Assembly (NCBI RefSeq): GCF_900604355.1 | Contig: NZ_UWOE01000001.1 | Coordinates: 2,170,001-2,234,000, forward strand | Length of the DNA stretch: 64,000 bases | Direction: 5' to 3' | From: Luxibacter massiliensis | GTDB lineage: Bacteria; Bacillota; Clostridia; Lachnospirales; Lachnospiraceae | Part shown: piece by piece, positions 52,519 through 61,543 of the stretch | Layout of the letters: the number at the start of each line of letters is the position of its first letter | How positions within the stretch are numbered: position 1 is the first letter of the stretch | Position numbers and translations under genes: made by a program | Notes under the pieces: model-generated | Told to the model about the DNA's origin: nothing | Seen by the model: only the letters and a program-made list of their open reading frames with translations | Database searches by the model: none

Positions 52519-53877
52519 CTACAATAGTATATCCTGAATATCCTGGATTTGTTTCTCCATAGTAATGATAATGACATTATCACCTACCCGGATACAGTCA
52601 TTACCGTTAGGTATAATAATTTTGCGCTTTCTTGCAATACATGCAATCAAATTATTGGCCTTAAGGGATAAGTCCTTCAATGGAATATTTGTGTAACTAG
52701 TCTCGGATTTTACGATAAACTCCAACGCCTCGACCCTGCCATCTATGAGCTGGTACATGGTCTCTACATTGGCGCTTCCCTGGGAGTTTTTGCGGGCCCT
52801 CACATAGCTTAAAATAGCATCTGCTGTAGCGGTCTTTGCCGAAACTATGCTGTCAATGCCAAAATCTTCAATCATCCTGGCCCTCCGGTCCTCGTTCACT
52901 TTCACAATTACTTTAGAAACCCCCTGGCTTTTGGCAAAGAGAGCCATAATAATATTCTCTTCATCCATCCCTGTCAGGGCAATCAAGGCGTCCGCTTCTT
53001 CCGCCCCCTCCTCTATAAGCAGATCATGGTCTGAGGCATCCCCATTAATAATTGTAGCCTTTGGAAGAAGTTCGCAAAGATTCTCACATTTACTCTCCAG
53101 CTTTTCTATAATTTTAACCTGCATCCCTATATTGCACAACTGCATGGCAAGATAAAAACTCACCCTGCCGCCTCCGCAGATCATGACTCTTTTGATTTTC
53201 TGTTTTTTCTTGCCGATGAGCTTAAAAAACAACTCCACCTCCCTGTGGGAAGCTGCAACATGGAGGCGGTCTCCTATTTGCATAATAAATTCTCCATCAG
53301 GGATAATCACATCCTCCCCCCGCTCTACCGCACATACAAGGAGCTTAATCTGGAATCTATTATACATATCGGCCAGGGACATACCGCTGAGCCTGCTCTG
53401 CTCCGTCAGGGGAAATTCAATCAGCTCCACTCTCCCTTTGACAAATGTTTCTATCTTACTCGCATCGGGGAACAACAAAAGCCGGGTAATCTCGCCTGCC
53501 ACAGCCAGCTCTGGATTTACCGCCATGCTTAAGTGAAGGTCCTCCTTCAAAATATCGATCTGCTGGTAATAAATCGGGTTCCTTACCCTGGCAATGGTAT
53601 GCTTGGCCCCCAGCCTTCTTGCAATCAGGCAGCTTAGCATATTGCATTCGTCCGTAGAAGTACATGCAATCACTAAGTCTGCGTGGGGAACATCCGCTTC
53701 CTTCTGGACTTCCACACTCCCTCCGTCACCAGTCACACAAAAAATATCCAGCCTGTCAATGGCCTCCCGCAGCTTACTCTCATTGCTGTCGATCATTACA
53801 ATGTCGTAATTTTCTGCCGAAAGCTGCTTAGCCAGCTTATAGCCAACCTTCCCATCTCCAATAATAACTATTTTCAT
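52519..53877 (-). CDS. trkA: TrkA K+ transport regulator (NAD-binding)
   Basis: 452 aa, peripheral cytosolic gating subunit. Seen: two RCK_N Rossmann domains (IIGDGKVGYKLAKQLS; ICGGGRVSFYLAMQL), each followed by an RCK_C region (LIEFPLTEQSRLSGMSL; VEALEFIVKSETSYTNIPL). First gene of trkA-trkH. The leader holds a long GC stem (CTGCCGGGA/TCCCGGCAG, ~53961-54000). Confidence 0.94.
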   Translation of the reverse strand: MKIVIIGDGKVGYKLAKQLSAENYDIVMIDSNESKLREAIDRLDIFCVTGDGGSVEVQKEADVPHADLVIACTSTDECNMLSCLIARRLGAKHTIARVRNPIYYQQIDILKEDLHLSMAVNPELAVAGEITRLLLFPDASKIETFVKGRVELIEFPLTEQSRLSGMSLADMYNRFQIKLLVCAVERGEDVIIPDGEFIMQIGDRLHVAASHREVELFFKLIGKKKQKIKRVMICGGGRVSFYLAMQLCNIGMQVKIIEKLESKCENLCELLPKATIINGDASDHDLLIEEGAEEADALIALTGMDEENIIMALFAKSQGVSKVIVKVNEDRRARMIEDFGIDSIVSAKTATADAILSYVRARKNSQGSANVETMYQLIDGRVEALEFIVKSETSYTNIPLKDLSLKANNLIACIARKRKIIIPNGNDCIRVGDNVIIITMEKQIQDIQDILL

Positions 53878-54007
53878 CTGCCTGCCCTCAACCTAATATT
53901 CTGTCCATTTAACAGATACTCTCCAATAATCCCAGCTATAGCCAGGCTGCTAAACGGCCTGCCGGGATACATCCTGCATCAGCATCCTGCCTCCCGGCAG
54001 CAGAGCA

Positions 54008-54036
54008 ATTATAGCACTTTCAACACTAATATACAA
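54008..54036 (-). promoter_or_regulatory. trkA promoter
   Basis: Minus strand TTGTAT (54031-54036), 17-nt spacer, TATAAT (54008-54013). Confidence 0.75.
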
Positions 54037-54087
54037 TCGTTTTCCTTATTTCTTTAGCTAAAGGGCTCCTTGGCCCATAATGAAACA

Positions 54088-54112
54088 GGGCCGGGAATCT
54101 GTCTCCCGGCCC
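54088..54112. terminator. Terminator after the EF-G paralogue
   Basis: GGGCCGGGA and TCCCGGCCC form a 9-bp GC stem, with TGTTTC downstream on the minus strand. Confidence 0.65.
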
Positions 54113-54130
54113 AAAAACCACACTCACACT

Positions 54131-56206
54131 TTATTCTTCTGCAGCCCTGGCGGCAATCTCCTTCTCCTGTACATCAGCCGGGGCCTGCTCATATCTTGCA
54201 AATTCATAGGCATATGTGCCTCTGCCTCCTGTCATGGACCGAAGTACAGTACAGTAGCCAAACAACCCCGTCATGGGAATGTCAGCCTCTATCACCTGCT
54301 TGCCTCCTTGTATCGGGTTCATGCCAAGCACACGTCCCCTCCTCTTATTCAAATCTCCCATGACATCCCCAGTATATTCATCGGGAACTGTCACTTTCAA
54401 GGAAGCAATTGGCTCTAAAAGCACAGGCCCGGCTTCCATGAAGCCTTTCTTAAATGCCTGGACAGTAGCTGTCTTAAATGCCATCTCCGAAGAATCAACC
54501 GGGTGATAGGATCCATCATAAAGAATGGCTTTCACGCCTACAACCGGATATCCTGCGAGAGGGCCCTTGACCACAGAATCCTGCAATCCTTTCTCCACAG
54601 CCGGGAAATAATTCTTGGGGACAGCTCCTCCCACTACAACCTCCTCAAATACAAAAGGTGTCTCCAGATCCCCGGATGGTTCAAATTTCATTTTTACATG
54701 GCCATACTGCCCGTGGCCGCCTGACTGCTTCTTATACTTTGTATCCACATCTGATTTCTTCCGTATTGTCTCTCTGAAAGCAACTTTAGGCATCTCAAGG
54801 GCCACTTCTACCTTATACCTGGCTGCCAGTTTGCTCACTGTAATTTCCAGATGCTGGTCCCCCATGCCGTACAGCAGTGACTGGCGGTTCTCGCTGTCGT
54901 TTACAGCCTTTAAGGTCACATCCTCAGCCATCATCTTGGCAAGGGCCTGGGATACTTTGTCCTCATCCCCTTTATTCTTCACCTGATACTTCATATATGT
55001 ATATGGTACAGAATAATCTGTCCTGGCAAAAGATACCTGGGTTCCCTTGGTGGACAGTGTATCCCCCGTCCGCGTCCCCGACAGCTTCGCTATGGCCCCA
55101 ATATCACCGGCAAACAATTCGGAAACCTCTGTCGGCTTATTGCCGCACATGGTATATATCTTGCCCGGCTTCTCCTCAGAGTCTGTGTCTGCATTATAGA
55201 GAATATCCTCCCCTTTAAGAACCCCTGAGCACACCTTGACAAAGGAGTATTTCCCGATAAAGGGATCTACCATTGTCTTAAATACATAGGCTGTCTTTGC
55301 TTTGGAGAAATCATAATTGGCCTCAAAAATATCGTTTGTTGTACGGTTAATGCCTGCGCAGCCCCTCCTGTCAGGACTGGGGAAAAACCTTACAATATCA
55401 GACAGCAGGTTCGCCACGCCCTGGGCCTGGATATTAGATCCCATGGCCACAGGGACAATATCACCGTCCATAACCTCGGTACGCATAGCTGCACGGATCT
55501 CCTCCACGGAGAATTCTTCCCCTGCAAAATATCTCTCCATAAACTCGTCGCTTGTCTCAGCAACAGCCTCCATAAGTGAGTCTCTCAAGATTTCCAGGTT
55601 CGGCTTACAGTAATCTGGGATCTCGCACTCTTCCCTCTTCCCTATATCTGTGTACCGCCTCCCCGCGTTCTTAATTACATTAATATATCCTACCAGCTTT
55701 TCGTTCTCACGTATGGGCTGGAAATGGGGGGCAATCTTCTTGCCGTATTTTTCTGTCAGATCCTCCACAACCTGACGGAAACTGGCGTCATCAACGTCCA
55801 TCTCTGTCACATACACCATACGGGGCAGATTGTATTTATCACACAATTCCCACGCCTTCTCAGTCCCCACCTGTACGCCTGCTTTTCCTGAGACAACAAT
55901 CACTGCAGCATCTGCCGCGCTCACTGCCTCTTCCACTTCGCCTACGAAGTCAAAATAGCCTGGCGTATCCAGAATATTAATCTTGGCCTTCTCCCACTCA
56001 ATAGGAATCAGGGAGGTGCTGATAGAGAATCCGCGCTTCTGCTCTTCTTTATCAAAATCGCTGACCGTATTGGAATCTGAAACCTTACCCATCCGGTTTG
56101 CTGCCCCTGATACATACAGCATCGCCTCTGCAAGGCTCGTCTTGCCACTTCCGCCGTGGCCAAGCAATACTACGTTTCTAATCTCGTCTGTTCTGTAAAC
56201 CTTCAT
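54131..56206 (-). CDS. Elongation factor G-like protein (EF-G paralogue)
   Basis: 691 aa, TetM/EF-G2-like translational GTPase. Seen: G1 GHGGSGKTS, switch region RGFSIS, G3 DTPGYFDF, and EF-G domains II to V (KSGGHGQYGHVKM, GYPVVGVKAILYDGSYHPVDSSEMAF). The usual G4 NKxD is replaced by TEMD, and the usual effector H of H/GHVDF is Y. It is not the main fusA (no str operon). The promoter at 56280 and AAGGAGG site give a solid start. Ribosome-linked role not certain. Confidence 0.88.
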   Translation of the reverse strand: MKVYRTDEIRNVVLLGHGGSGKTSLAEAMLYVSGAANRMGKVSDSNTVSDFDKEEQKRGFSISTSLIPIEWEKAKINILDTPGYFDFVGEVEEAVSAADAAVIVVSGKAGVQVGTEKAWELCDKYNLPRMVYVTEMDVDDASFRQVVEDLTEKYGKKIAPHFQPIRENEKLVGYINVIKNAGRRYTDIGKREECEIPDYCKPNLEILRDSLMEAVAETSDEFMERYFAGEEFSVEEIRAAMRTEVMDGDIVPVAMGSNIQAQGVANLLSDIVRFFPSPDRRGCAGINRTTNDIFEANYDFSKAKTAYVFKTMVDPFIGKYSFVKVCSGVLKGEDILYNADTDSEEKPGKIYTMCGNKPTEVSELFAGDIGAIAKLSGTRTGDTLSTKGTQVSFARTDYSVPYTYMKYQVKNKGDEDKVSQALAKMMAEDVTLKAVNDSENRQSLLYGMGDQHLEITVSKLAARYKVEVALEMPKVAFRETIRKKSDVDTKYKKQSGGHGQYGHVKMKFEPSGDLETPFVFEEVVVGGAVPKNYFPAVEKGLQDSVVKGPLAGYPVVGVKAILYDGSYHPVDSSEMAFKTATVQAFKKGFMEAGPVLLEPIASLKVTVPDEYTGDVMGDLNKRRGRVLGMNPIQGGKQVIEADIPMTGLFGYCTVLRSMTGGRGTYAYEFARYEQAPADVQEKEIAARAAEE

Positions 56207-56279
56207 GTGCTGCCTCCTTGTATGTCGTTGTTATATGCATGGTAAAAGCCATCTCTCCCCAGGCACATACTATGTGTAT

Positions 56280-56308
56280 ATTGTACTAAAAAACGAGAGA
56301 CATTACAA
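56280..56308 (-). promoter_or_regulatory. Promoter of the EF-G paralogue
   Basis: Minus strand TTGTAA (56303-56308), 17-nt spacer, TACAAT (56280-56285). Confidence 0.75.
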
Positions 56309-56418
56309 CTCTTTTATTAATTATTAACAAATACGTTGTGACCCGAATTTACTTTTATCCCGGTCAGTGGTAAACTATTTTTATATTTTACATACGCATT
56401 TTATTTGGGAGGACTTGA

Positions 56419-57519
56419 TTGACTATGGCTAAAAAAATTGGCTTCATCGGCCTGGGACTGATTGGCGGCTCCATCGCCAAGGCCATCCGGCAGTATTACC
56501 CGGACTATGAACTACTTGCATTCGACAAAAACAGAGAAACACTGGCGCTGGCCGTCCAGGAGGGCACGATACATACGGCCTGTTCTTCTATTGACGACCA
56601 TTTTGGAGACTTAAATTTTATTTTTCTCAGCGCCCCTGTCTCCTATAACACGGCATATCTCTCCCAGATAAAGGAGTATATCCGCCCTGACTGTATATTG
56701 ACAGATGTGGGAAGTGTAAAGACATCTATCCACGAGGAGGTTTCACGCCTGGGCCTGGAAGCCAATTTTATCGGCGGGCATCCCATGGCTGGTTCTGAAA
56801 AAAGTGGTTTTGTAAATTCAAAAGCAATTCTAATTGAAAATGCTTACTACATTTTGACTCCTGCCTCTAAAGTCTCCCCTGAAAAAATACAGGAATATAA
56901 GGAATTTGTTGAATCCTTAAAGGCTATCCCCGTCATACTTGACTACCAGCAGCATGATTATATCACCGGAACTATCAGCCACCTGCCGCACATTATCGCA
57001 TCAAGCCTGGTAAATTTTGTACATGACACAGATACCAAGGACGAGCTTATGAAAAACCTGGCTGCCGGAGGTTTTAAGGATATTACCAGAATCGCCTCCT
57101 CCTCCCCCGTCATGTGGCAGCAGATATGCCTGAAAAACAAGAAAAATATATCTCAAATACTAGGAGCCTATATCCAAGTGTTAAATCAGGCAAAACAAGC
57201 TGTCGACAATGGGGAAGAGCAAAAGCTGTACTCCATGTTCGAGGCTTCCAGGGATTACCGCAATTCCATACCCGGAAGTTCCGCAGGCCCCATCAAAAAG
57301 AGCTTTGCCGTTTACTGCGATATTATCGACGAGGCCGGGGGAATTGCAACAATTGCGACAATACTTGCCAGCAACCTGATCAGCATAAAAAATATTGGGA
57401 TTGTACACAACCGGGAATTTGAAGAGGGGGTGCTTCGCATTGAATTCTATGACGAAGATTCCTCTCTGAAAGCCGCAGAACTATTAAGGAAATATAGATA
57501 TACAGTATATGAAATATAA
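56419..57519 (+). CDS. tyrA: Prephenate dehydrogenase with C-terminal ACT domain
   Basis: 366 aa, oxidative decarboxylation of prephenate to 4-hydroxyphenylpyruvate. Seen: Rossmann IGFIGLGLIGGSIAK, catalytic His in IGGHPMAGSEKSGF, SHLPHIIASSLV, and a C-terminal ACT-like region (NREFEEGVLRIEFYDEDS) suggesting tyrosine feedback. TTG 56419 has GGGAGG 6 nt upstream; ATG 56425 is 12 nt away, so TTG is favoured. Followed by aroA on the same strand. Confidence 0.93.
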   Translation: MTMAKKIGFIGLGLIGGSIAKAIRQYYPDYELLAFDKNRETLALAVQEGTIHTACSSIDDHFGDLNFIFLSAPVSYNTAYLSQIKEYIRPDCILTDVGSVKTSIHEEVSRLGLEANFIGGHPMAGSEKSGFVNSKAILIENAYYILTPASKVSPEKIQEYKEFVESLKAIPVILDYQQHDYITGTISHLPHIIASSLVNFVHDTDTKDELMKNLAAGGFKDITRIASSSPVMWQQICLKNKKNISQILGAYIQVLNQAKQAVDNGEEQKLYSMFEASRDYRNSIPGSSAGPIKKSFAVYCDIIDEAGGIATIATILASNLISIKNIGIVHNREFEEGVLRIEFYDEDSSLKAAELLRKYRYTVYEI

Positions 57520-57605
57520 TTCGCTGATGGGTTTCCCCACAACGATTAGGATGCCAAATGTGCTTTTGACATCCAATCCCACAACTAAAGAAAGGATTTA
57601 TATAT

Positions 57606-58898
57606 ATGGAATTAACCAATATTACTGGATTGAGGGGTGAAATTTCAGTCCCCGGAGACAAATCCATATCACATCGCTGTGTCATGTTTGGTTCCATCGC
57701 CAAAGGAACCACCGAGATCCAGCATTTTCTGCACGGGGCGGACTGTCTGGCTACAATTGGGTGTTTTCGCAGGATGGGCATTGAAATTTCCTGCAGTGCC
57801 GGTACAGTCACAGTATATGGAAAAGGACTGCATGGACTGACAGCGCCAGAGGAGATTTTAGATGTGGGAAACAGCGGTACCACGACCCGGCTGATGGCCG
57901 GGATTTTGGCAGGCCAATCCTTTGACTCCAAATTGTCTGGGGATGAATCCCTCAATTCCCGCCCTATGAGCAGGATTATGGAACCCCTTAGCAAAATGGG
58001 CGCAAATATATCCAGCATCCTGCGCAACAATTGTGCGCCTCTCTATATTACAAAAGGAACTCTCAGCGGTATTCACTATGAGTCCCCCGTAGCCTCAGCC
58101 CAGGTAAAGTCCTGTATTCTTCTTGCAGGACTTTATGCGGAGGGCAGAACTTCTGTCACAGAACCGTCGCTCTCCAGAAATCATACTGAACTAATGCTCA
58201 GAGAATTCGGCGCTGATATTTGTTCCACCCATGAGCTGGACACGACCAGGGCCACTGCTTCTATCCAGCCATGCAAGGAGCTGTACGGCCAGAAAATAAC
58301 AGTGCCGGGGGACATCTCCTCAGCAGCCTATTTTATTGCTGCCGGCCTTCTGGTCCCCGATTCTGAAATCTTAGTTAAAAATACTGGCATCAACCCTACC
58401 CGGGCAGGGATTTTAAAGGTCTGTGAGGATATGGGCGGGGACATAACCCTCCTCAATGAACGTACCCAGGGCGGCGAGAAAATCGCAGATATCCTGGTGC
58501 GCACGAGCAGCCTCCACGGCATCACCATTGACGGGGATATTATTCCCACACTGATTGATGAAATACCGATCATCGCCATTATGGCGGCAGCAGCGGAAGG
58601 AACTACTATTATCAGGGACGCCAAAGAACTAAAGGTCAAGGAAACAGACAGGATAGAAACCGTCACTGACAATTTAAAAGCCATGGGCTGCTGTGCCACA
58701 CCTACTCCCGACGGGATGATTATCGAGGGGGGAAGGCCCCTCCACGGCGCTTACATACACACTCTGCTTGACCATAGGATTGCCATGGCTTTTAGCATTG
58801 CCGCACTGATTGCTGACGGCAACACAAAAATCCTGGACAGCCATTGTGTAGATGTATCCTATCCAGGGTTTTATGAGGCTTTCGAGAGTTTACTTTAA
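57606..58898 (+). CDS. aroA: 3-phosphoshikimate 1-carboxyvinyltransferase (EPSP synthase)
   Basis: 430 aa, shikimate pathway step 6. Seen: PGDKSISHRCVMFGSIAKG, DVGNSGTTTRLMAGILAG, and the RPMSRIMEPLSKMGA and LKVKETDRIETVTDNL motifs, all typical of type I/II EPSP synthases. Overall resembles class II enzymes of Firmicutes (glyphosate sensitivity not predicted). 86 nt after tyrA, likely one operon. A family A array lies immediately downstream. Confidence 0.96.
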   Translation: MELTNITGLRGEISVPGDKSISHRCVMFGSIAKGTTEIQHFLHGADCLATIGCFRRMGIEISCSAGTVTVYGKGLHGLTAPEEILDVGNSGTTTRLMAGILAGQSFDSKLSGDESLNSRPMSRIMEPLSKMGANISSILRNNCAPLYITKGTLSGIHYESPVASAQVKSCILLAGLYAEGRTSVTEPSLSRNHTELMLREFGADICSTHELDTTRATASIQPCKELYGQKITVPGDISSAAYFIAAGLLVPDSEILVKNTGINPTRAGILKVCEDMGGDITLLNERTQGGEKIADILVRTSSLHGITIDGDIIPTLIDEIPIIAIMAAAAEGTTIIRDAKELKVKETDRIETVTDNLKAMGCCATPTPDGMIIEGGRPLHGAYIHTLLDHRIAMAFSIAALIADGNTKILDSHCVDVSYPGFYEAFESLL

Positions 58899-58913
58899 CT
58901 TTGCTATTGCCAG

Positions 58914-59206
58914 TATACCTTGTTGGACGAAGTCCACCTGTCCCTTCGGGACATGTATTAAGGGGTGCCCTTGGGGTATACCTTGTTGGACGGAGTCCAC
59001 CTGTCCCTTCGGGACATGTATTAAGGGGTGCCCTTGGGGTATACCTTGTTGGACGAAGTCCACCTGTCCCTTCGGGACATGTGTTAGGGGGTGCCCTTGG
59101 GGTATACCTTGTTGGACGGAGTCCACCCGTCCCTTCGGGACATGTGTTAGGGGGTGCCCTTGGGGTATACCTTGTTGGACGGAGTCCACCTGTCCCTTCG
59201 GGACAT
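58914..59206 (-). repeat. Family A tandem array, four 63-bp units plus a partial fifth
   Basis: Unit starts at 58914, 58977, 59040, 59103 and 59166 (TATACC...). Each has GGAC-RAA/GGA-GTCC, GTCCC-TTC-GGGAC and GGGGTGCCC-TTG-GGGTATA. Same repeat as at 34835, reverse orientation. Sits between convergent aroA and the DHFR-like gene. Open frames through it encode periodic peptides (e.g. TCPEGTGGLRPTRYTPRAP) and are not real. Confidence 0.92.
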
Positions 59207-59283
59207 AAGTCTTCTGGCAATCTCGTATTTTATTATTTTTTAAAATTTAGTTGTATGTCCATGTAGGTAGGTAAGGGCTGTGG

Positions 59284-59817
59284 TTATCTCCGGTGTTCAT
59301 AGACTAAGTCCGTCATGCCATTATAGCTATATGTTGAGATCAATGTTAATGGGATCTCCCTCCCATGAGAGGTGAAAAGCGGGATGCCTTCTCCTAAAAT
59401 AGTTGGAATGACTGTAATACAATATCTGTCAATACAGCCGCCTTCTATAAGCTGGTTAATAATATCGGATCCTCCGCAAACCCAAATATCTCCCCCAGGC
59501 TCTTCCTTCAGCTGTTTGACCAGTTCTGCCGGATCTTTATCTGTGAATTGTACCTCCCCCGCCTCTTTCTGCCTGTCATGCGTAAACACAAAACATTCTT
59601 TGCCTGGGTAGACCCATTCCTTTGGAGAAAGCTCGGTCACAATCTGATGATATGTCTTAAATCCCATGACAATTGTATGGACAGAATTAAAAAAGCTGCC
59701 ATAGCTGCCAGGATTATCTTTGTCGCTTCCATCCCCTGAAAGCCAGCCTACTTTCCCATTTTTATCAGCAATATAGCCATCTAAACTCATACCCGCATAC
59801 AGAATAACTTTTCTCAT
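59284..59817 (-). CDS. RibD C-terminal/dihydrofolate-reductase-fold protein
   Basis: ~177 aa. Seen: MRKVILYAGMSLDGYIADKNG, VMGFKTYHQIV, CGGSDIINQLIEGGCIDRYCITVIPTILGEGIPLF, the RibD_C/YyaP pattern (NADPH-dependent reductase). Behind folB/folK in the folate operon; may act as a DHFR or be an unrelated reductase. ATG 59817 has AAGGAGAAG upstream. Confidence 0.82.
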   Translation of the reverse strand: MRKVILYAGMSLDGYIADKNGKVGWLSGDGSDKDNPGSYGSFFNSVHTIVMGFKTYHQIVTELSPKEWVYPGKECFVFTHDRQKEAGEVQFTDKDPAELVKQLKEEPGGDIWVCGGSDIINQLIEGGCIDRYCITVIPTILGEGIPLFTSHGREIPLTLISTYSYNGMTDLVYEHRR

Positions 59818-59896
59818 CTCTTCTCCTTGTTTCCTCTTGTTATAAATACGGCCTCCAGGCAGTATGCATAATAGAAGCCACACCTGGCAGTGTCCT

Positions 59897-60709
59897 TTAC
59901 TGCAGTTCCTCCAAAAGTTCTCTTACGGTTTTTCCAGACACCGGATGGCGTTTATATGGGGCAATCTCATGGAGGGGTTTAAGCACGAAATCCCTCTTGT
60001 GCATTTCTACATGGGGGATGCATAATTGATCCTTTTCTATTACTGCATTGTCATAAAAAATAATATCTAAATCCAGAGTCCTTGGGCCCCAGTGGATCAC
60101 CCTCTCCCGCCCCGCCTCCAGCTCAATTCTGTGCAATTCTTCTAAAAGCTCCTCCGGCTCCAGCAATGTCCTGAGCTCCAAACAGCCATTTAAAAAATCC
60201 TCCTGATCCGTCATCCCATAGGGCGGAGTCACAAGCCAGGAGGATTTCTTCTCCACATGGCAGTTTTTAATTTTCTCCAGGGCTGAAACTGCACCATCCA
60301 GATACCCCCGCTTATCCCCTATATTGGATCCAAGGGCAATATAGGCTGTATGCCACTGCCTTTCTATCCTGACTGAAACATACTCCAACGGAATGCCAAC
60401 AGGGGCCCAAGGTTTTTTCACCTCCAGGTCGATTTTGCTAAGCCTTGGAGTATGCTGCAGAAGCGCCTCTGCCAGTCCCTCTGCCACAGTCTCAATTAGC
60501 TTGAAAGTATTCTCTTTCATAAAATTATCAATAAACTGGCTCACCTCTCCATAATGTATGGAGGCCGCCAAATCATCTGCCCTGCCTGCTTTGCGTGTCT
60601 CTGTGTAAAGTACGGCTGAAACCAAAAACTTTTGTCCCAGCCTGTTTTCTTCTGGAAGTACACCGTGGTTTGCAAATACTTCCAAATTTTCTATTTTTAT
60701 TCTGTCCAC
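59897..60709 (-). CDS. folK: Bifunctional FolB-FolK: dihydroneopterin aldolase and HPPK
   Basis: 270 aa fusion. Residues ~1-115 are FolB (MDRIKIENLEVFANHGVLPEENRLGQKF, then KPWAPVGIPLEYVSV), and ~120-270 are FolK (TAYIALGSNIGDKRGYLDGA, WGPRTLDLDIIFYDN, PHVEMHKRDFVLKPL). Makes 6-hydroxymethyl-dihydropterin from dihydroneopterin and pyrophosphorylates it. Starts 5 nt after folP ends. Confidence 0.95.
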   Translation of the reverse strand: MDRIKIENLEVFANHGVLPEENRLGQKFLVSAVLYTETRKAGRADDLAASIHYGEVSQFIDNFMKENTFKLIETVAEGLAEALLQHTPRLSKIDLEVKKPWAPVGIPLEYVSVRIERQWHTAYIALGSNIGDKRGYLDGAVSALEKIKNCHVEKKSSWLVTPPYGMTDQEDFLNGCLELRTLLEPEELLEELHRIELEAGRERVIHWGPRTLDLDIIFYDNAVIEKDQLCIPHVEMHKRDFVLKPLHEIAPYKRHPVSGKTVRELLEELQ

Positions 60710-60714
60710 TTTTC

Positions 60715-61530
60715 CTACACCTCATGCTCCCTTAAAATAGCCTCTGTCATTTTTATAGCTCTTAAGTTTGCCTTGACATCATGCACACGGACAAAAGAAC
60801 ACCCTCCCAGAATTCCAAATACGGTTGTCACAAGTGTGCCTTCCTCCCTTTCATGGGCGGGCAGATCCAGTGTCAGCCCTATGACAGATTTTCTGGATGT
60901 GCCGAGAAGAATTGGGTAGTCCAGGCTCTTCAGACGGTTTAGTTCCTTAATAATTTCCAGGTTCATTTCCACAGTCTTGCCAAAACCCACGCCTGGGTCC
61001 AGCATAATCCTATCCCGATGAATCCCCGCCTTTTCGGCAATTTGGACACTCTCCTGCAGATCCATTAGCACATCTGGCACAAAATGAGTATAGTCCGCCC
61101 TTTCCCTGTTGTGCATCAGGCAGCACGCCGCACCGTGGTCCGCAATTACTCCCGCCATATTCTTATCATATTTGAGCCCCCAAATATCATTCACCAAATC
61201 CGCACCAGCCTGGAGGGCCTCTCTGGCCACGCCGCTTTTATATGTATCTATGGATACAGGCATGTCAAAATTCTCTTTCAGTTTCCTTATAACCGGGACG
61301 ACTCTTTCTATTTCTTCCTCATCTGTGATCTGCCTATGTCCCGGGCGGGTGGACTCTCCGCCAACGTCAATAATATCCGCCCCTTCCTCACACATCTTTT
61401 GGGCATGCTGTAAAGCCTTATCGAGACAATTATACTGTCCCCCATCTGAAAAAGAATCCGGTGTCACATTCAGGATTCCCATGATATATATATGATGTTC
61501 TGTGTCAAACTCTTTACCGCCTATTTTCAT
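60715..61530 (-). CDS. folP: Dihydropteroate synthase
   Basis: ~271 aa. Seen: GILNVTPDSFSDGGQ, ADIIDVGGESTRPG, and the PABA/sulfonamide-binding loop region (LGTSRKSVIG). ATG 61530 has AAAGGG upstream; a longer open frame to 61692 overlaps the HD gene. The target of sulfonamides. Confidence 0.95.
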   Translation of the reverse strand: MKIGGKEFDTEHHIYIMGILNVTPDSFSDGGQYNCLDKALQHAQKMCEEGADIIDVGGESTRPGHRQITDEEEIERVVPVIRKLKENFDMPVSIDTYKSGVAREALQAGADLVNDIWGLKYDKNMAGVIADHGAACCLMHNRERADYTHFVPDVLMDLQESVQIAEKAGIHRDRIMLDPGVGFGKTVEMNLEIIKELNRLKSLDYPILLGTSRKSVIGLTLDLPAHEREEGTLVTTVFGILGGCSFVRVHDVKANLRAIKMTEAILREHEV

Positions 61531-61543
61531 CTGCATCACCCTT

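Noticed and set aside
53878..54060. c-di-AMP (ydaO) riboswitch before trkA
   Set aside because: A GC-rich hairpin is present but the conserved ydaO core is not visible.
58914..59206. CRISPR array
   Set aside because: Continuous 63-bp tandem copies without unique spacers.
58792..59266. Long frames on both strands with periodic peptides (TCPEGTGGLRPTRYTPRAP; VYLVGRSPPVPSGHVLGGAL)
   Set aside because: The period equals the 63-bp DNA repeat (21 codons), the frames run in several directions at once, and no ribosome binding site precedes them.
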